Positions 53,023 through 61,478 of a stretch of DNA of 64,000 nt are shown one piece after another. A program made the translations under genes and the position numbers. Origin of the DNA: Dysgonomonas sp. PF1-14 (GTDB lineage Bacteria; Bacteroidota; Bacteroidia; Bacteroidales; Dysgonomonadaceae). The stretch spans positions 1-64,000 of the forward strand of contig NZ_JARXWN010000007.1 in the NCBI RefSeq assembly GCF_029892965.1. The letters run 5' to 3'. Positions within the stretch are counted from its first letter, which is position 1; every line of letters starts with the position of its first letter. The notes beneath the pieces were generated by a model. It was not told the DNA's origin. It ran no database searches and saw only the letters and a list, made by a program, of their open reading frames with translations.

Positions 53023-53112
53023 TTCAAAATAGTGGTAAATTACAAGTTACAGGTTATAAGATTTCGGATCGTTGAATCTCTGAATATTTAGAGCATGTCT
53101 AATTTCTGAAAT

Positions 53113-53874
53113 TTATCTGACGAATATCCATTCCTTATCATTCGATAGCTGTTCCGAAAAAGCATAGCCTTCCGTATCGAAACCTTTCAGGTATTCTGCA
53201 TCAGTGATCTGATTCTGTATAATGAAGCGTGCCATCATTCCTCTTGCTTTTTTTGCATATACTACTATCTGCTTGTAGCCCTTGTCGGTATGTTGCTTAA
53301 ATATGGGAGTGATTATCCGGTGGTCTTTTGGCAGCAGTTTTTTATTTACAGCTTTGGCATATTCTTTTGACGCCAGATTGATAAGGATATTATCGTCTGC
53401 TTTCATTTCCTTAGCCAGATATTTACTGATAGTGTCAGTCCAGAAAGCATAAAGGTCTTTCCCCTTATTGTTGACAATAGGTATCTGCATTTCGAGGCGA
53501 TAGGGTTTTATATGGTCTAAAGGGCGTAATATGCCATAAAGTCCCGATATATGCACCAGATGCTTTTGTGCAAAATCCATATCTTTCTTTGAGAAGGTTT
53601 CGGCATCCAGTCCTTTATAGGCTATGCCGTTATAAGCAAAAGCAGCCTGTTTCTGAGGAGTTTTGCTCAACGGGAAGGCATGTATATATTGATATACGTC
53701 GTGTGCCATTTGCGGATTGATATTCATCAGAGTAGCTATCTCCCCAGCAGTTATGCCTTCCATCGATTTATATAGCTCTTTTGCCTCTTTGGCGTAGAGT
53801 GGGGTAGTGGCCTCTTTTATAGGTGCCGGTGTTTCAAAGTCCTGCAATTTGGCAGGAGACATAATTATGATCAT
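53113..53874 (-). CDS. yaaA: YaaA-family peroxide stress protein
   Basis: A 253-residue DUF328/UPF0246 protein. In E. coli, YaaA lowers unincorporated iron during peroxide stress, and the fold binds DNA. Family landmarks are IIIMSPAKLQDF at the start, QKQAAFAYNGIAYKGLDAETF, LVHISGLYGILRPLDHIKPYRLEMQIPI, and INLASKEYAKAV, with VYAKKARGMMARFI near the end. It follows the DUF3592-like gene by 3 bases, so the two are co-transcribed. Confidence 0.92.
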   Translation of the reverse strand: MIIIMSPAKLQDFETPAPIKEATTPLYAKEAKELYKSMEGITAGEIATLMNINPQMAHDVYQYIHAFPLSKTPQKQAAFAYNGIAYKGLDAETFSKKDMDFAQKHLVHISGLYGILRPLDHIKPYRLEMQIPIVNNKGKDLYAFWTDTISKYLAKEMKADDNILINLASKEYAKAVNKKLLPKDHRIITPIFKQHTDKGYKQIVVYAKKARGMMARFIIQNQITDAEYLKGFDTEGYAFSEQLSNDKEWIFVR

Positions 53875-53877
53875 TTG

Positions 53878-54774
53878 TTAGTATTTTTTATTATAATTAT
53901 CGGTTTCTCCTTTATTATAGTCTCTATGTGTATTATTAACAGATTCACCAGTGTCATTGTTTTCTTCTTTATCCCAATTATCCTCATCTTCATCTTCATC
54001 CTCATCTTCCCAATCAGCCGACCACGATGTCTCTGATGTTCGTTTCCATTTGGGTGGTCCCTTCTCTACTATCGATTTTATATATCCCCAGCATCCAAGA
54101 GTGAGCATCAGAATAAAGAATCCCAGTAATATTTCTACCCAAAACGGTTGTTTTTTATGAAATAACGCATAAATAAGTAACGCGTCAAAGGCAATCATGA
54201 TAAACGGAATGAAGAATATTGTCCCGAATTTCTGGCATATCTTCCAGAATCCGGACATATCATATCCAAATGCAAAACGGATAATACCTACGAAAGAAAA
54301 TAATAGAACAACACACATTATCAGCATTCCCACCGTACCGATGATAACCATTGCCCCCGGTTGAAAGACTTTATCATTCTTTACGTCATAGTATACTTCT
54401 ATCTTTTCTCCTATCTGAGGAACTCCTGTTGATGAATTTCCGGAACTCTTTGTTATTTCTACTCCTTCGTTTGTCGTAAAACTAAAAATAAGAGTATAAT
54501 AAGTTCGCATATCCCCTTCACTATCTTCCTTTTCTGTGCTGGTGTAGTTTGTAATTGTTGCTATATATTTATCTCCGTTGATAAATGTATTCAAGTTTTC
54601 CCCCACATATGTAAATAATATGAGAGTGATTGCTATAGCAAAACCACTGATGCAGAAAATTACAAGAGATACATAACCAAAACCGATACACCCCGACTTT
54701 CTTTCCAGTCTTTTATTTATTCTGGTAGTCATCCATATACTGAATGCGATGAGAGTGAGAATGGTGTATGACAT
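53878..54774 (-). CDS. DUF3592-like membrane protein with an acidic tail
   Basis: A 298-residue inner-membrane protein. It has hydrophobic segments near 1-15, 33-60, 145-170, 185-210 and 215-235. An external beta-rich domain (~70-140, YYTLIFSFTTNEGVEITKSSGNSSTG, IGEKIEVYYDVKNDKVFQPG) matches the DUF3592 pattern. The C-terminal ~65 residues are cytoplasmic-looking, hydrophilic and very acidic, with a pure Glu/Asp run (WEDEDEDEDEDNWDKEEN) from a simple GAxGAx DNA repeat that could vary in length. It heads the pair with yaaA. Function unknown. Confidence 0.75.
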   Translation of the reverse strand: MSYTILTLIAFSIWMTTRINKRLERKSGCIGFGYVSLVIFCISGFAIAITLILFTYVGENLNTFINGDKYIATITNYTSTEKEDSEGDMRTYYTLIFSFTTNEGVEITKSSGNSSTGVPQIGEKIEVYYDVKNDKVFQPGAMVIIGTVGMLIMCVVLLFSFVGIIRFAFGYDMSGFWKICQKFGTIFFIPFIMIAFDALLIYALFHKKQPFWVEILLGFFILMLTLGCWGYIKSIVEKGPPKWKRTSETSWSADWEDEDEDEDEDNWDKEENNDTGESVNNTHRDYNKGETDNYNKKY

Positions 54775-54813
54775 ATGAGGTAAAGCTTTGTATATTTGCT
54801 AATAGTATAACGA

Positions 54814-54821
54814 CAAAGATA
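54814..54821 (-). promoter_or_regulatory. -7 promoter element for the DUF3592-yaaA pair
   Basis: Minus-strand TATCTTTG, exact TAnnTTTG match. Confidence 0.5.
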
Positions 54822-54865
54822 AGGAAAGTGTGATTATTTCCGGTTATGCTATACATAATATAATG

Positions 54866-54897
54866 AAGGCTGACTAAAAAAGAATTAGTCAGCCTTT
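54866..54897. terminator. Terminator at the end of the RCC1 operon
   Basis: AAGGCTGACTAA and TTAGTCAGCCTT pair over 12 bp around a 7-base loop, about 40 bases beyond the last stop codon. The tail on the minus strand is only moderately T-rich. Confidence 0.6.
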
Positions 54898-54935
54898 GTT
54901 ACAAAGTGTTGTTTATATAGCTTTGTATTAAGTGT

Positions 54936-56435
54936 TTATCTTGTCAATACAGTAGGTACCCTTTGTTGTACAACAATAGAGCCGAGTTGGCGATAGGCGA
55001 TAGAACCCATACCGAATCCGACATAGCTGGTAGATGTATTGATATTGTTGACACCTGTAGTAAGTATAGTATGATTGAAGCCTATAGATGCTCCTGTGAA
55101 TTTTGTACCTCTATAAACGCCCTGACGGCTGATGGTCATAAGCCCACGCTGGTTGGCTACATTTCCTATACCCAACTGTCCGACGTTATTTTGTCCGGTA
55201 ACATATACATCTTTGGTAGTAACAATTACTATAGAACCGGTTCCGTAGATAAATCTTTGTGAAGCTATAGAGATTATCTCCTCATCGTCTTCGAGTATCA
55301 AAGTTAATTCGGTAGGCACCAGTAGATTGCCGCTTGGGTTGGCTACTCCGTTGCCATTACCCCAGCGATATACTTTTCTTGCTTCTTTGTCTAATGCTAT
55401 CCCTGTATGGTGCCCCATCGCTATTTGAGAAATTTTGGCGCCCGACGGAAAATTGATTTTCGTAGGTGTTGCCGTTACTCCTGTTGCTGCACCTACTCCC
55501 AGGCTGCCTGTAGTGGAAGTACCCCATACGAACACTTCTCCATCTTTGTTCAGTGCGGCAGCATTGCTGTGAGATGCCGAAATATCAACAATATCGGATA
55601 GAGTCGGTATCCAGGTAAATGTCTGATGTATTGCATTTGTCCCTGTGCGGTTTGCCGCCCCTGCGCTATATACTTTACCACTTTCGGTAAGAATGTATGA
55701 CGCTACTTCACCGGCTTCTACTTTTATGGCTTTACCATAAGGGTCGTCTACCAGGCCGGGTCCAAAACCTGGTACGCGCGAAGGTACGTTGGTTGTTGCG
55801 GTAGCGATGCCAAGTCCTGTGCGGTAACCTGCATTGCTGCCCCATATCCATACTTCGCCATCCATTGCAGCTGCAATGCCATGTTGATAACCGGCCGAAA
55901 CATCGACCACTGGCCGGGCAAACATCAGAGTAAATACTCCGGTACGGCCGGCAGTGCGTCCCAGTCCTGTTCTACAGTCAGCATTGGTTCCTGCTACCCA
56001 TATGGCATTGTCGTCTTGCCCGATAGCTAGGGTATAGTTGTATCCGTTAGAAGTTTCTTTAATCTTAAAGTCGGTACCCAGACTTAGTTTTTCACTGATA
56101 ATGCTTCTTAGTCCTTCGTTGTTCAACACACAATCAGACCAAGCTGTATCTCTTCTGAATTTTATACATCCGGCTGCTATATCGTATGCTATAGTTCCTG
56201 CAATAGGGTCTCCCCCTTGTGGGTTGATAACATCGGTGATAGTATCTACTCTAGGCAGAACCACTCCATAGGAAGATGAGTCAGCAGGATTGGTCATCGG
56301 TCTTACATCGAGTATGCCGAGCGGTTTTTTTGTGCCGATACCCATACCTATCTGGGCATAACCGGATACCGCAAAGCCGACAAGGATAAGCAGAAATGTA
56401 AGCTTTATTATATTACTATATTTCATCTTTGTCAT
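54936..56435 (-). CDS. Exported RCC1-repeat beta-propeller protein, third of three
   Basis: A 499-residue secreted or outer-surface protein. The signal peptide ends near GYAQ (~28). An N-terminal domain (~29-125) carries IGMGIGTKKPLGILDVRP, LPRVDTI and GTIAYDIAAGCIKFRRD, a pattern shared with the two upstream genes. Then RCC1-type blades follow: VDVSAGYQHGIAAAMDGEVWIWGSN, VDISASHSNAAALNKDGEVFVWG, ISQIAMGHHTGIALD. Most blades alternate a W-x-W-G strand with a TGLG turn. No lipobox. The start overlaps the previous stop by one base; a Met three codons later is an alternative. Function unknown: a ligand-binding or adhesive propeller is plausible. Confidence 0.8.
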   Translation of the reverse strand: MTKMKYSNIIKLTFLLILVGFAVSGYAQIGMGIGTKKPLGILDVRPMTNPADSSSYGVVLPRVDTITDVINPQGGDPIAGTIAYDIAAGCIKFRRDTAWSDCVLNNEGLRSIISEKLSLGTDFKIKETSNGYNYTLAIGQDDNAIWVAGTNADCRTGLGRTAGRTGVFTLMFARPVVDVSAGYQHGIAAAMDGEVWIWGSNAGYRTGLGIATATTNVPSRVPGFGPGLVDDPYGKAIKVEAGEVASYILTESGKVYSAGAANRTGTNAIHQTFTWIPTLSDIVDISASHSNAAALNKDGEVFVWGTSTTGSLGVGAATGVTATPTKINFPSGAKISQIAMGHHTGIALDKEARKVYRWGNGNGVANPSGNLLVPTELTLILEDDEEIISIASQRFIYGTGSIVIVTTKDVYVTGQNNVGQLGIGNVANQRGLMTISRQGVYRGTKFTGASIGFNHTILTTGVNNINTSTSYVGFGMGSIAYRQLGSIVVQQRVPTVLTR

Positions 56436-58033
56436 TATTTTTTTACTGTTGTGAATATTCGTTGATAGCCCCTGATTCCGTTACCTAAAGGATAATAATA
56501 ATTATAGCCGGCTCCGTACGCAAGATTATCCATAGCGTCATTCGTATTCGTTGTTGTCACAATAGTATGATAGTAGCCCATAGAAGCTTCAGTATAGGTA
56601 GTACCCGAAAAAACTGTATTATCCTGTATTTGAGTATAACCGGTGTAGCTGGATACCATGTTGCCTCCGGTTTCGGGATTCGCTATTCCTAGTCTACTAT
56701 AGAACGCATTGTAACCGGCAGAATAGATGCTGCGGTCTGTTACTATCATTGTGCCGGGCGAAGCCGCAATTCTGACAGAAGCAACACTGAGAATGGTTTC
56801 GTCTTCCTCCAGATTGAGAGTAGGGTTCGTAATCAGTTTAGGGAGTGATGTATAGACAGTACTTCCTGCAGGTCTTCCTATTCCATTGTAATAGCCCCAT
56901 CCATATACTTCGTTTTTGTCGGTCAAAGCTATGCAGCTCATCCCCATAGCGATGTCTGTGATTACATGGCTCGAAAGACCTGTAAGTAGCGTTGGTTGTG
57001 TTGTATATCCCCCTGTCAGACCCAAACCCGTTGCTCCATAGCCATTATAGCCCCATACGTACACATTCCCATCGGTAGTAAGTGCTGCTGTGGCAAGATA
57101 ACCCGAAACTACTTTTTTTATTTTCACATCTGACGGAATAGTCGCCATCTTGGTAGGTGTCAGTATATATCCGGCAGTAACACCATTTCCATTCAGTCCA
57201 TAGGCGTTATTCCCGCAAGAATATATTTCTCCGTTTTCAGTCACAAACCATGAATTTTCACGTCCGGCCACTACCTGTACTATTTTTACATCGTCAGGAA
57301 ACAATACCTTGGTAGGGCTCATCGTATAACCTGTGCGTATGCCTTGGCCGTTTCGTCCGTTGTAATTGTACCCCCACGTCCATACAGAACCATCGGCAAG
57401 CAACGCTGCACCGTGCAGATAACCGGCAGATACATCTACCGCCGGACCATCGAGAATCATTCCCCACCGGGCTATACCAGTATTTCCTTTTCCGGTTCTG
57501 TAATAACTTCCGAGCCCTGTAGAGTACACAGCTTCATCTTCAGCCCCTATGGCAATAGTAAAGTTATATCCTGCCGAGGCTTTTTTCAGTTTGAAATTAA
57601 CCCCTCCATAGAGATTATATTCTATTTCTTCTTCGGTCAGCGACTTGTCGACAAGGCATCCAGACCAACTATTTACTTCTTCCGTTTGTTTTACACGGAT
57701 ACATTTCATTCCCATATCGAAAACGACCGTCCCCGCAGGAACATCTTCTTCCGGTACCTCATAGTTGGTTACGGTTGTTTCTCCTTCTTCTGTTACTGTT
57801 TCTGTTACTATTTTAAATTTTCCCGTAGGCGTAGTCACAGAAGGGTAAAAGGCTCCATTTATACTATCGGGGTCTACATTCCCTATTAAGGGAAGTACCA
57901 GACCTTTATCATTTTTTGTGTCTTTGCGGTTGATGTCGAGTGCACCCTGTGGCTTAGGATTCCACATACCCACCTGCGAAAAGACCGGAAATGATAACAG
58001 AAGAGCCAGTAATAAATATATATATTTTTTCAT
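56435..58033 (-). CDS. Exported RCC1-repeat beta-propeller protein, second of three
   Basis: A 532-residue exported protein from MKKYIYLLLALLLSFPVFSQ (cleavage after FSQ). The N-terminal domain (~20-150) has VGMWNPKPQGALDINRK, LVLPLIG and GTVVFDMGMKCIRVKQTEE...WSGCLVDKS. RCC1 blades occupy ~155-500: VDVSAGYLHGAALLADGSVWTWGYN, IVQVVAGRENSWFVTENGEIYSCGNN, IKKVVSGYLATAALTTDGNVYVWGYN. The final blade ends RIFTTVKK. I chose the Met at 58033 since it starts directly at the signal peptide; one six codons upstream is possible. It overlaps the next gene by one base. Confidence 0.8.
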   Translation of the reverse strand: MKKYIYLLLALLLSFPVFSQVGMWNPKPQGALDINRKDTKNDKGLVLPLIGNVDPDSINGAFYPSVTTPTGKFKIVTETVTEEGETTVTNYEVPEEDVPAGTVVFDMGMKCIRVKQTEEVNSWSGCLVDKSLTEEEIEYNLYGGVNFKLKKASAGYNFTIAIGAEDEAVYSTGLGSYYRTGKGNTGIARWGMILDGPAVDVSAGYLHGAALLADGSVWTWGYNYNGRNGQGIRTGYTMSPTKVLFPDDVKIVQVVAGRENSWFVTENGEIYSCGNNAYGLNGNGVTAGYILTPTKMATIPSDVKIKKVVSGYLATAALTTDGNVYVWGYNGYGATGLGLTGGYTTQPTLLTGLSSHVITDIAMGMSCIALTDKNEVYGWGYYNGIGRPAGSTVYTSLPKLITNPTLNLEEDETILSVASVRIAASPGTMIVTDRSIYSAGYNAFYSRLGIANPETGGNMVSSYTGYTQIQDNTVFSGTTYTEASMGYYHTIVTTTNTNDAMDNLAYGAGYNYYYPLGNGIRGYQRIFTTVKK

Positions 58034-58055
58034 TTCTTTTACTTTTAGCATAATT

Positions 58056-59678
58056 TTATTTTTTCAGCAACACAGGGAAAGCGATAATACCTATACCCGA
58101 ATCCATTGCTCCTAGTTGGTTGTAGTTGATATATCCCATTCCATAGCCATATCCGCCACTATTGTCTTCGGGGTCTACAGTCTGCCTGAGTAATGAATGT
58201 CTGTATCCGATAGAAGCCGCATCGAACAGAGTGCCCGAATAAATGGCTTTATCGTATAAGGGCTGAAATCCGGAGAAAGCCTCATAGATAGGGCTGGTAG
58301 CAGCACCATTGCTTCCCGGAGAAAATTTCACTACAGTACTTGCTTTGAAGTAGCCAAGCCCCATTCGTTGAGCTTGTGTCGTATTGCCGGCTGCATATAT
58401 ATTTTTATTGGTTATCACAATGGATGAACCTATTATATTACTTGTCCCATCGAAACGTGAGGCAGCAATGGAGATGATATATTCATCGTCTTCCAAACCT
58501 TTTCCGCCATTTAGTTGAATTGTCACATCCTGAGGCGTTGCCATTGGCGATGCCGGTGTGGTGAGGATTCCATAAGCCGGAGTAGCACCCCATGCAAATA
58601 GTTTTTTTCCACTCGAAGTAACAGCAAGCCCATGATTACATCCCATAGCAATCATTTCTACCGTTTCGCTCGACAGTATTTGTTGAGGTGTTATATAAGA
58701 AGCCGTTAAAACACCTGTACCTAAGCGTCCATACTGTGTATTTCCCCACACATACATCTTGCCGTCTTCAGTTAGTGCTGCTGCACTATATTGCGACAGA
58801 GAAATGTCTTTAACACCTGCTAGCGATGCTATTACAGTAGGGGTAGTGATATTTCCGGTAATTGTTCCATTTCCATTCAGAGCCTGTGTGTTGCCACCAA
58901 AGGAATATACCTTCCCATCGTCTCCCAGTACTAACGAGTTTACCCATCCGGCTTCTACCCGCACAGCTTTTACTTTACCCGCTGCCCATGTACGTACTTT
59001 TTGGGGGAATACTCTGTTCTGGGTTACTCCCAGTCCGGTTCTATATACACCGCCATTTCCCCACGACCACAATTCTCCGGATTCGGTAGCTAATAGACCG
59101 TGTAAGTAGCCGGCAGATATGTCCTTAGTAGGTGCGGCAAATATAAGGGTAAATGTGGTTGCATTAGTGGCACTTCCTGTACCCAAGCGGCCATAAGAGC
59201 CCAACCCCGTAGCGTATACGGCATTGTCGTCTTGTCCAATGACCAGTGAAAATTCATATCCTGCCGATACTTTTTTGGTGCGTATATTCAGCCCTCCGAA
59301 GATATCGAAATCGAAGTAGTTAGAAATGGAGGAATTATCTACCAGTGCATTTTCCCAGTAGTCTGTTCCCCTTAGCCTGATACCTTGCTGGGATTTGTCG
59401 AAAACAATAGTTCCCGGTACCACATCACCTCCTTGTGGATTGATGATGCGGATGTCGCCTCCCATTATTGTATCTATCACGGGGAGGTTAAAACCCAGAT
59501 TCCTATTCACCGAATCGTTCAGGAAATGTACTCCCTGCAAATGTAAAGCCCCTTTGGGCTTTTTCACAGTATAGTCTTCTAAACCGCTGTTTGCCGGAAC
59601 ATTCGTGCCTATCCCTACTTGTGCAAAGGATAAAGACGAAATGAACAGCAACAACAGTAGGTTGAAAATTTTATTCAT
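58056..59678 (-). CDS. Exported RCC1-repeat beta-propeller protein, first of three
   Basis: A 540-residue exported protein. The signal peptide ends near LSFAQ (~20). The N-terminal domain (~21-150) has VGIGTNVPANSGLED, KGALHLQGVHFLN, LPVIDTI, INPQGGDVVPGTIVFD and GIRLRGTDYWENALVDNS. RCC1 blades (~155-500) include KDISAGYLHGLLATESGELWSWGN, VKAVRVEAGWVNSLVLGDDGKVYSFGG, VKDISLSQYSAAALTEDGKMYVWG and EMIAMGCNHGLAV. The three propellers are alike in order and ending (GIIAFPVLLKK here), so they arose by tandem duplication. The gap to the upstream 227-residue gene is 145 bases. Confidence 0.82.
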   Translation of the reverse strand: MNKIFNLLLLLFISSLSFAQVGIGTNVPANSGLEDYTVKKPKGALHLQGVHFLNDSVNRNLGFNLPVIDTIMGGDIRIINPQGGDVVPGTIVFDKSQQGIRLRGTDYWENALVDNSSISNYFDFDIFGGLNIRTKKVSAGYEFSLVIGQDDNAVYATGLGSYGRLGTGSATNATTFTLIFAAPTKDISAGYLHGLLATESGELWSWGNGGVYRTGLGVTQNRVFPQKVRTWAAGKVKAVRVEAGWVNSLVLGDDGKVYSFGGNTQALNGNGTITGNITTPTVIASLAGVKDISLSQYSAAALTEDGKMYVWGNTQYGRLGTGVLTASYITPQQILSSETVEMIAMGCNHGLAVTSSGKKLFAWGATPAYGILTTPASPMATPQDVTIQLNGGKGLEDDEYIISIAASRFDGTSNIIGSSIVITNKNIYAAGNTTQAQRMGLGYFKASTVVKFSPGSNGAATSPIYEAFSGFQPLYDKAIYSGTLFDAASIGYRHSLLRQTVDPEDNSGGYGYGMGYINYNQLGAMDSGIGIIAFPVLLKK

Positions 59679-59823
59679 ATAATATGTTTTACAGTTGTTT
59701 CTACTCTCTTTATCTTTATTCTACAAATTCTATATATCTGAAAAGTTTGTGTTGTTTGGTCAGAAAGTTGTTTATAGAACCTGAAAAAATAATAAAGTGA
59801 GAGCCTTCAAATATTGAATCGTA

Positions 59824-60507
59824 TTACTGGGTAATTCCAGTCCATTTAGTCCCGTCGCTTTGTATCAAAAGAGTACCTCCCAATGCAAAAGAACCATATC
59901 CGCCAAAGGCTATTGGAAGACATGCCAATGCACCTGCTTCCATATTCTGTCCCAATCCTACGTTTACAGGCAGTGAGAATTTCAGTCCTTTACCTTCCGA
60001 ATTCATATTCTGGATAATATAGATGCGTCCTTCGCAAGTAGTAGGGTCGGGGAGTGTGATAGTGAGGTCTTCAGTTCCGTCTGCCAGAATCTTATAGTCT
60101 CCTGTTGTAAGGGTATAGTCTTCTGTTATGGTTTTGATCGGCAACTTGAAGGCGCTTCCTTTGAGTCCTACCCATTCTATACCGTCCCAATATTGGATTT
60201 CACGTACAAGTTCATCCTCATTGAAGATTGTCAGACCTTTAGCTTTACCCATTTTTTCGGCCTGGAAAATGTCTGTTGCTGTTATCGAATCACGTTCGTG
60301 TGTGGTCAGGTGAGGCATGCGAAGCCCTCCTTTTACCTCTTTGGTAGTAGTAACTTCCAAGATGGAGAATTGCTGAGGAGCATCTCCCGAACCAACGGTT
60401 ACCTGTGCTTGTGTAGTCAGCGAAAAACCTAGTATTGCAACTATAGATAACATTACTTTCAATGCTATCAGGTTGTGCTGTTTTTGTTTAATGTTTGTCT
60501 GTTCCAT
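59824..60507 (-). CDS. Exported hypothetical protein heading the RCC1 operon
   Basis: A 227-residue exported protein. A long basic N-terminus precedes the hydrophobic core and cleavage near TTQAQ (~35). The mature part opens with VTVGSGDAPQQFSILEVTTTKEVKGGLRMPHLT, the same layout (glycine-rich start, then G-L-x-x-P) as the N-terminal domains of the RCC1 proteins. It continues with LTIFNEDELVREIQYWDGIEWVGL, typical of Bacteroidota surface adhesin-like proteins, and a C-terminal beta-rich region with LTITLPDPTTCEGRIYIIQN. No propeller repeats. It probably contributes to the same surface structure. Function unknown. Confidence 0.7.
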   Translation of the reverse strand: MEQTNIKQKQHNLIALKVMLSIVAILGFSLTTQAQVTVGSGDAPQQFSILEVTTTKEVKGGLRMPHLTTHERDSITATDIFQAEKMGKAKGLTIFNEDELVREIQYWDGIEWVGLKGSAFKLPIKTITEDYTLTTGDYKILADGTEDLTITLPDPTTCEGRIYIIQNMNSEGKGLKFSLPVNVGLGQNMEAGALACLPIAFGGYGSFALGGTLLIQSDGTKWTGITQ

Positions 60508-60570
60508 GTAGCTTAAATTAAAATTTGATTATTAATTGGTTATCTTTATCTTCATTTACTGTATTTGGTG

Positions 60571-60709
60571 TACTATATAAAAACTTCAATACCCCAAATA
60601 TTCTATTCAGTTGCTTTCCCAAGTTGCTGATAGACAGAAGAGATGAAGACAAATAAATTATGATAATAAGTAAAACCTCCTGATGAGGTATTGAAGTTTT
60701 TGTATAGTA
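60571..60709. repeat. 23-bp inverted repeat with 93-bp spacer upstream of the RCC1 operon
   Basis: Arms 60571-60593 (TACTATATAAAAACTTCAAT...) and 60687-60709 (GGTATTGAAGTTTTTGTATA...) are complementary at 22 of 23 positions. Arm and spacer lengths resemble invertible promoter segments of Bacteroidales, but no promoter is obvious in the spacer. Alternatively it forms a large hairpin in the leader RNA. Confidence 0.75.
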
Positions 60710-60943
60710 TGAATCTGGCGGATATTTAGAGAAATTATCCGTATAGTTAAAAATGGAAATTTTTTTGCTGAAAAAAGTATTTCCAAATTTGCTTATGTCT
60801 TTATAAAGTGATATTATTCTGCACGTGTACGTGCCGTATAGTCGGTGTATGTTGAGATAAATACACGAAGTATTGGCACTTCCCGGTTTGGGAAATGCTA
60901 AACTTGGAAAAAGAGATGTTTGTCTTTGTGATTGGGTGTTATT

Positions 60944-60979
<36 letters not shown>

Positions 60980-61114
60980 ATAGAGCTAACCTCCAAATTT
61001 TCAGAAGAAAAAAAGGAAATATTAGTTGTAAAAAATAAGGATTTTAATAGCATTATATCCATAATGTATATTACGCAACTTCGCTAGTTTATGTCCATTT
61101 GTCTAAAAGTTTAA

Positions 61115-61144
61115 CAAAGGTAATAATATTTATGAAGTTTCAAA
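61115..61144 (-). promoter_or_regulatory. Promoter for the RCC1 operon
   Basis: On the minus strand TTTG (61144-61141), 18 bases, then TACCTTTG (61122-61115): both -33 and -7 elements of the Bacteroidota consensus at near-normal spacing. Transcription would start near 61108. Confidence 0.6.
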
Positions 61145-61429
61145 CCAATAATAATAGTTTTTTTATCCGGAGGATGATTCTAAATGTTAACTACATGTGT
61201 CAATAAGTCTTTATATTTGCGTATGTAAATTATATAATATTGATTATAAGGTATGTAGTTGTGTGTGTAAAATATAATTCATGATAGTGTCATTTTAACA
61301 CATATATAATGGAATGCCATATTGCAATAGTTAATATCATGGAATAAAGAAGATATATATTGGGACTTTTTATGATGAGTCTTGGGTTTTTAATTAATGA
61401 AATTGTCTATCACGTCTGAAAGCAAAAAG

Positions 61430-61457
61430 AAAGGATGTATCCTAAGATACACCCTTT
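61430..61457 (-). terminator. Terminator after tsf
   Basis: AAAGG.TGTATC and GATACA.CCTTT pair around a 4-base loop, with T-rich sequence on the minus strand, about 20 bases past the tsf stop. Confidence 0.75.
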
Positions 61458-61478
61458 AGTTTTATACTTAGGCTTTAT

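Noticed and set aside
54936-59678. Type IX secretion C-terminal domains on the RCC1 proteins
   Set aside because: The proteins end within the last propeller blade and show no Ig-like sorting domain.
60571-60709. Terminator for the RCC1 leader transcript
   Set aside because: The arms are 93 bases apart, far too wide for an intrinsic terminator.
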